Shown one piece after another: positions 62,125-64,000 of a stretch of DNA of 64,000 nt. A program made the translations under genes and the position numbers. How positions within the stretch are numbered: position 1 is the stretch's first letter; each line of letters opens with the position of its first letter. The stretch is from an uncultured Myxococcales bacterium (GTDB lineage Bacteria > Myxococcota_A > UBA9042), in NCBI GenBank assembly GCA_903924465.1, contig CAIYBN010000144.1, positions 1 through 64,000 of the forward strand, in the 5' to 3' direction. Below the pieces are notes generated by a model. It saw only the letters and a program-made list of their open reading frames with translations. It was not told the origin of the DNA and made no database searches.

Positions 62125-62397
62125 ATGGCCAAGACTCCCGATTTGTTTCCCCCACCGGACGCCGCGCCAGCCGAGCCGCCCGTGTCGTTTGAGAAGCTGG
62201 TCGATCAACTGGACAAACTGGTGGCCCAGCTGGAATCCGGGCAACTGTCCCTGGAGGACAGCCTCGCGGCGTTTGACACGGGAATGGCCATTTCCCGCAA
62301 GGCCGCGGCTATCCTGGATGCGGCGGAGCATCGGTTGGAGCAAATCGCCGGTTCTCCCGATAGGCCGGAATTGAAGCCGCTGGACGAGCCGGCGTAG
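62125..62397 (+). CDS. xseB: Exodeoxyribonuclease VII small subunit
   Basis: The 90-residue protein matches XseB: S-F-E-K-L-V-D-Q-L-D-K-L-V-A-Q-L-E-S-G-x-L-S-L-E-D-S-L followed by a helix rich in Ala and Glu, ending with L-x-x-I. XseB binds several copies to XseA to degrade single-stranded DNA. GAGG precedes the ATG. The xseA gene is not adjacent in this window. TlyA follows 79 bases later, as in many genomes. Confidence 0.93.
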   Translation: MAKTPDLFPPPDAAPAEPPVSFEKLVDQLDKLVAQLESGQLSLEDSLAAFDTGMAISRKAAAILDAAEHRLEQIAGSPDRPELKPLDEPA

Positions 62398-62476
62398 CGC
62401 GCCGCGGTGAACCTTTGATCCCGGTCCGGCACCCCAATGGCAGACTGCACGGCGGCAGTCGCAGTGCGAGGTGCCC

Positions 62477-63286
62477 ATGTTCGATGCGGAAAGCGAGAAT
62501 GCGGTGAACCCAAAGGCGCGCACGGAGCGACTGGACGAGCGGCTGGTTCATGCCGGCCTCTGCGGCGACTTGCGCGAGGCGACGGGTCTCGTCATGGCTG
62601 GCAAGGTCATGGTCGGCGAAAAGAAGTGCGACAAGCCGGCGTTGCAGGTGCCCTTGGACGCGGCCGTCCGACTGATCGGTGGCCCGCCGATGCCGTTTGT
62701 GTCGCGCGGCGGCATCAAGCTGGACGGCGCCTTGCGGCATTTGGGACTGAACGTCCGCGACGCGCGCTGCGTCGATGTGGGCGCGTCGACCGGTGGTTTC
62801 ACCGATTGTCTCCTGCAAAATGGTGCGGCGCATGTGGTGGCCATCGACGTCGGCCACGGATTGCTGGCGGACAAACTGCGCCGCGATCCACGCGTCACCG
62901 TCCTGGAGCGGACCCACGCGCGATCGCTCACCCGCGATCAACTGCCCTGGCTGGCGGATTTGCTGGTCATGGATGTGAGCTTCATCGGCGCACGCGCCGT
63001 GCTGCCGGTCCTGGTCGGTCTCGTGCGGCCCGGCGGGCGGCTGTTGGTGCTGGTCAAGCCGCAGTTCGAGCTGCCCGCGCATCTGGTGCCGGCGGGCGGC
63101 GTGGTGGCGGACGATGGCGCGCGCTGGCAGGCGGTCAAGTCGGTGCAGGACACCGCGCGCGATCTGGGCCTGACCCTCCTGGCAACGGCGGAAAGCGAAC
63201 TGAGCGGCCCGATGGGCAACCGCGAGGTCTTTCTGCTGATGCAACGGCCGAACGAAGCGGCCAATTCGGATGACCATCGGCGCTAG
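62477..63286 (+). CDS. tlyA: TlyA-family rRNA 2'-O-methyltransferase/hemolysin
   Basis: The 269-residue protein has an N-terminal S4-type RNA-binding domain (R-L-D-E-R-L-V...A-G-K-V-M-V-G) and an FtsJ/RrmJ-like methyltransferase with V-D-V-G-A-S-T-G-G-F-T-D, A-I-D-V-G and the K-P-Q-F-E segment. TlyA methylates 16S and 23S rRNA cytidines in mycobacteria and affects susceptibility to capreomycin. ATG 62477 follows GAGG; GTG 62471 is also in frame. The stop overlaps recX by 17 bases. Confidence 0.93.
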   Translation: MFDAESENAVNPKARTERLDERLVHAGLCGDLREATGLVMAGKVMVGEKKCDKPALQVPLDAAVRLIGGPPMPFVSRGGIKLDGALRHLGLNVRDARCVDVGASTGGFTDCLLQNGAAHVVAIDVGHGLLADKLRRDPRVTVLERTHARSLTRDQLPWLADLLVMDVSFIGARAVLPVLVGLVRPGGRLLVLVKPQFELPAHLVPAGGVVADDGARWQAVKSVQDTARDLGLTLLATAESELSGPMGNREVFLLMQRPNEAANSDDHRR

Positions 63287-63911
63287 CGCCCTCGCGCACC
63301 TTGCCAATCCGCCGCACGTGGCCGACGATCCCGGCATGAGCTACGCCGAAGACGACCTCCACAAGCCCAAACGCCCGCCGCCGCCGATGACCCGCACGCG
63401 GCTGCGCCAGATTGCCGAGGATTACGTCAGCCGCTTTGGCGGGCCGTCGAGCAACTTGCGGCGTGTGCTCAAGCGCCACATCGACAAGGCGGCCCGGGCG
63501 CATCAGGAAGATCCCGACGTGACGCGAGGTTGGCAGACGGAAGTAGACGCCATTGTCCAGGAGTTTTGCCGCGCTGGCGCGCTGGACGATGCCCGGTACG
63601 CCCAGAACGCCGCGCAGCATCTGGCGCACCGCGGTGTGGCGCCGCGCGTGGTGGCGTATCGGCTCCAGCAAAAAGGCATCCAGCAAGACGACATCCGCAG
63701 CGCGCTCGCCGATCTCGGTGAACCGCGTCAAGTCGAATGGCAGGCTGCGCTGCACCTGGCGCGCCGGCGGCGGCTGGGTCCCTATCGACCCGCGGACGAA
63801 CGCAAGGAACGGCGGCAGAAGGATGCGGCGGTATTGGCCCGCGCCGGCTTTCCGCCGTCGGTTGCGTTCAAAATCGTCGACTTGGACCCGGCCGAGCTCG
63901 ACGCGTTGTGA
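63270..63911 (+). CDS. recX: RecX-family regulatory protein
   Basis: The 213-residue protein resembles RecX, which restrains RecA filaments: A-R-Y-A-Q-N-A-A-Q-H, R-G-V-A-P-R-V-V-A-Y-R-L-Q-Q-K-G-I and a helix-rich C-terminal third. The N-terminus is longer than usual and basic; an ATG at 63336 would shorten it. Its start lies inside tlyA, which suggests coupling. No recA gene is in the window. Confidence 0.85.
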   Translation: MTIGASALAHLANPPHVADDPGMSYAEDDLHKPKRPPPPMTRTRLRQIAEDYVSRFGGPSSNLRRVLKRHIDKAARAHQEDPDVTRGWQTEVDAIVQEFCRAGALDDARYAQNAAQHLAHRGVAPRVVAYRLQQKGIQQDDIRSALADLGEPRQVEWQAALHLARRRRLGPYRPADERKERRQKDAAVLARAGFPPSVAFKIVDLDPAELDAL

Positions 63912-63914
63912 CGC

Positions 63915-64000
63915 TCAATCCCGGAACGTCGCGGTATCCTTGGTCATCATCGCCATCGCCGCCGTCATCAGATCCTCGGAAAGCAGCATCGACGCATTCC
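63915..64000 (-). CDS. Partial reading frame at the window edge
   Basis: The last 27 codons of a minus-strand frame run off the window, with a helical end S-E-D-L-M-T-A-A-M-A-M-M. It converges with recX after three bases. Too little is visible to name the family, and it could be chance. Confidence 0.4.
   Translation of the reverse strand, partial: NASMLLSEDLMTAAMAMMTKDTATFRD

Overview
The window is about 64 kb of high-GC DNA from a Gram-negative bacterium with an outer membrane. The evidence is lipobox lipoproteins, OmpA-, TolC- and MlaC-type proteins and several outer-membrane barrels. Long extracellular proteins built from the Cys-rich C-D-D-G-N-x-C-T repeat, Asp-rich linkers after the lipobox, FGE-type and NHL-repeat lipoproteins and a Hanks-type kinase point to Myxococcota or a related 'deltaproteobacterial' lineage. 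That placement is inferred from gene style, since there is no rRNA in the window. I saw no tRNA, rRNA, CRISPR array, transposase or phage gene.

Layout. At 0.1-5.3 kb there are single genes: a shortened serine hydrolase, an orphan sulfate-binding lipoprotein, a DUF2804 protein, a small barrel and a cutinase-like lipoprotein. At 5.5-17.5 kb there are two very large surface proteins. One has two six-repeat NHL propellers; the other is a 2,539-residue Cys-rich lipoprotein whose higher-order repeat has an exact 915-bp (305-codon) period over four steps. A DUF72 gene lies between them. From 26.9 kb leftwards to 17.7 kb runs a tightly packed seven-gene minus-strand cluster: a PqqD-like/degenerate M50-like/double cNMP-binding membrane protein, a small exported protein, an OmpA-family protein, a radical-SAM-like protein lacking its cluster cysteines and carrying a DUF483-like domain, a DUF692 (MNIO) enzyme fused to DUF2063, Sua5 and an acyl-CoA dehydrogenase. 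This is the best candidate for an undescribed system. At 27.1-33.4 kb two more giant Cys-rich lipoproteins follow, both ending in lamin-tail-like sequence.

From 33.4 to 37.8 kb a minus-strand set holds a GMC oxidoreductase with a small membrane partner, an exported protein and a PEGA-type Ser/Thr kinase. From 38 to 44.4 kb there are an FGE-domain lipoprotein, an acyltransferase, an aldehyde dehydrogenase, RNase HI with a Zn-knuckle-like N-terminus, and a beta-CASP nuclease. From 44.6 to 53.3 kb a plus-strand operon runs PpiD-like chaperone, UvrC, FAD oxidoreductase, TolC-like, MlaC-like and a PorV-like barrel, suggesting envelope or lipid trafficking. From 57.7 to 53.3 kb three minus-strand genes are coupled by ATGA overlaps: a Tat-signal protein, a VWA-like protein and a two-domain amidase/M23 protein. 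The window ends with a small barrel, an ammonium transporter with an operator-like inverted repeat upstream, a metzincin lipoprotein with a HEAT-repeat partner, and xseB, tlyA and recX.

Starts were chosen by ribosome-binding sites, signal peptides and overlaps with neighbours. Functions come from motifs read by eye; no database search was run.
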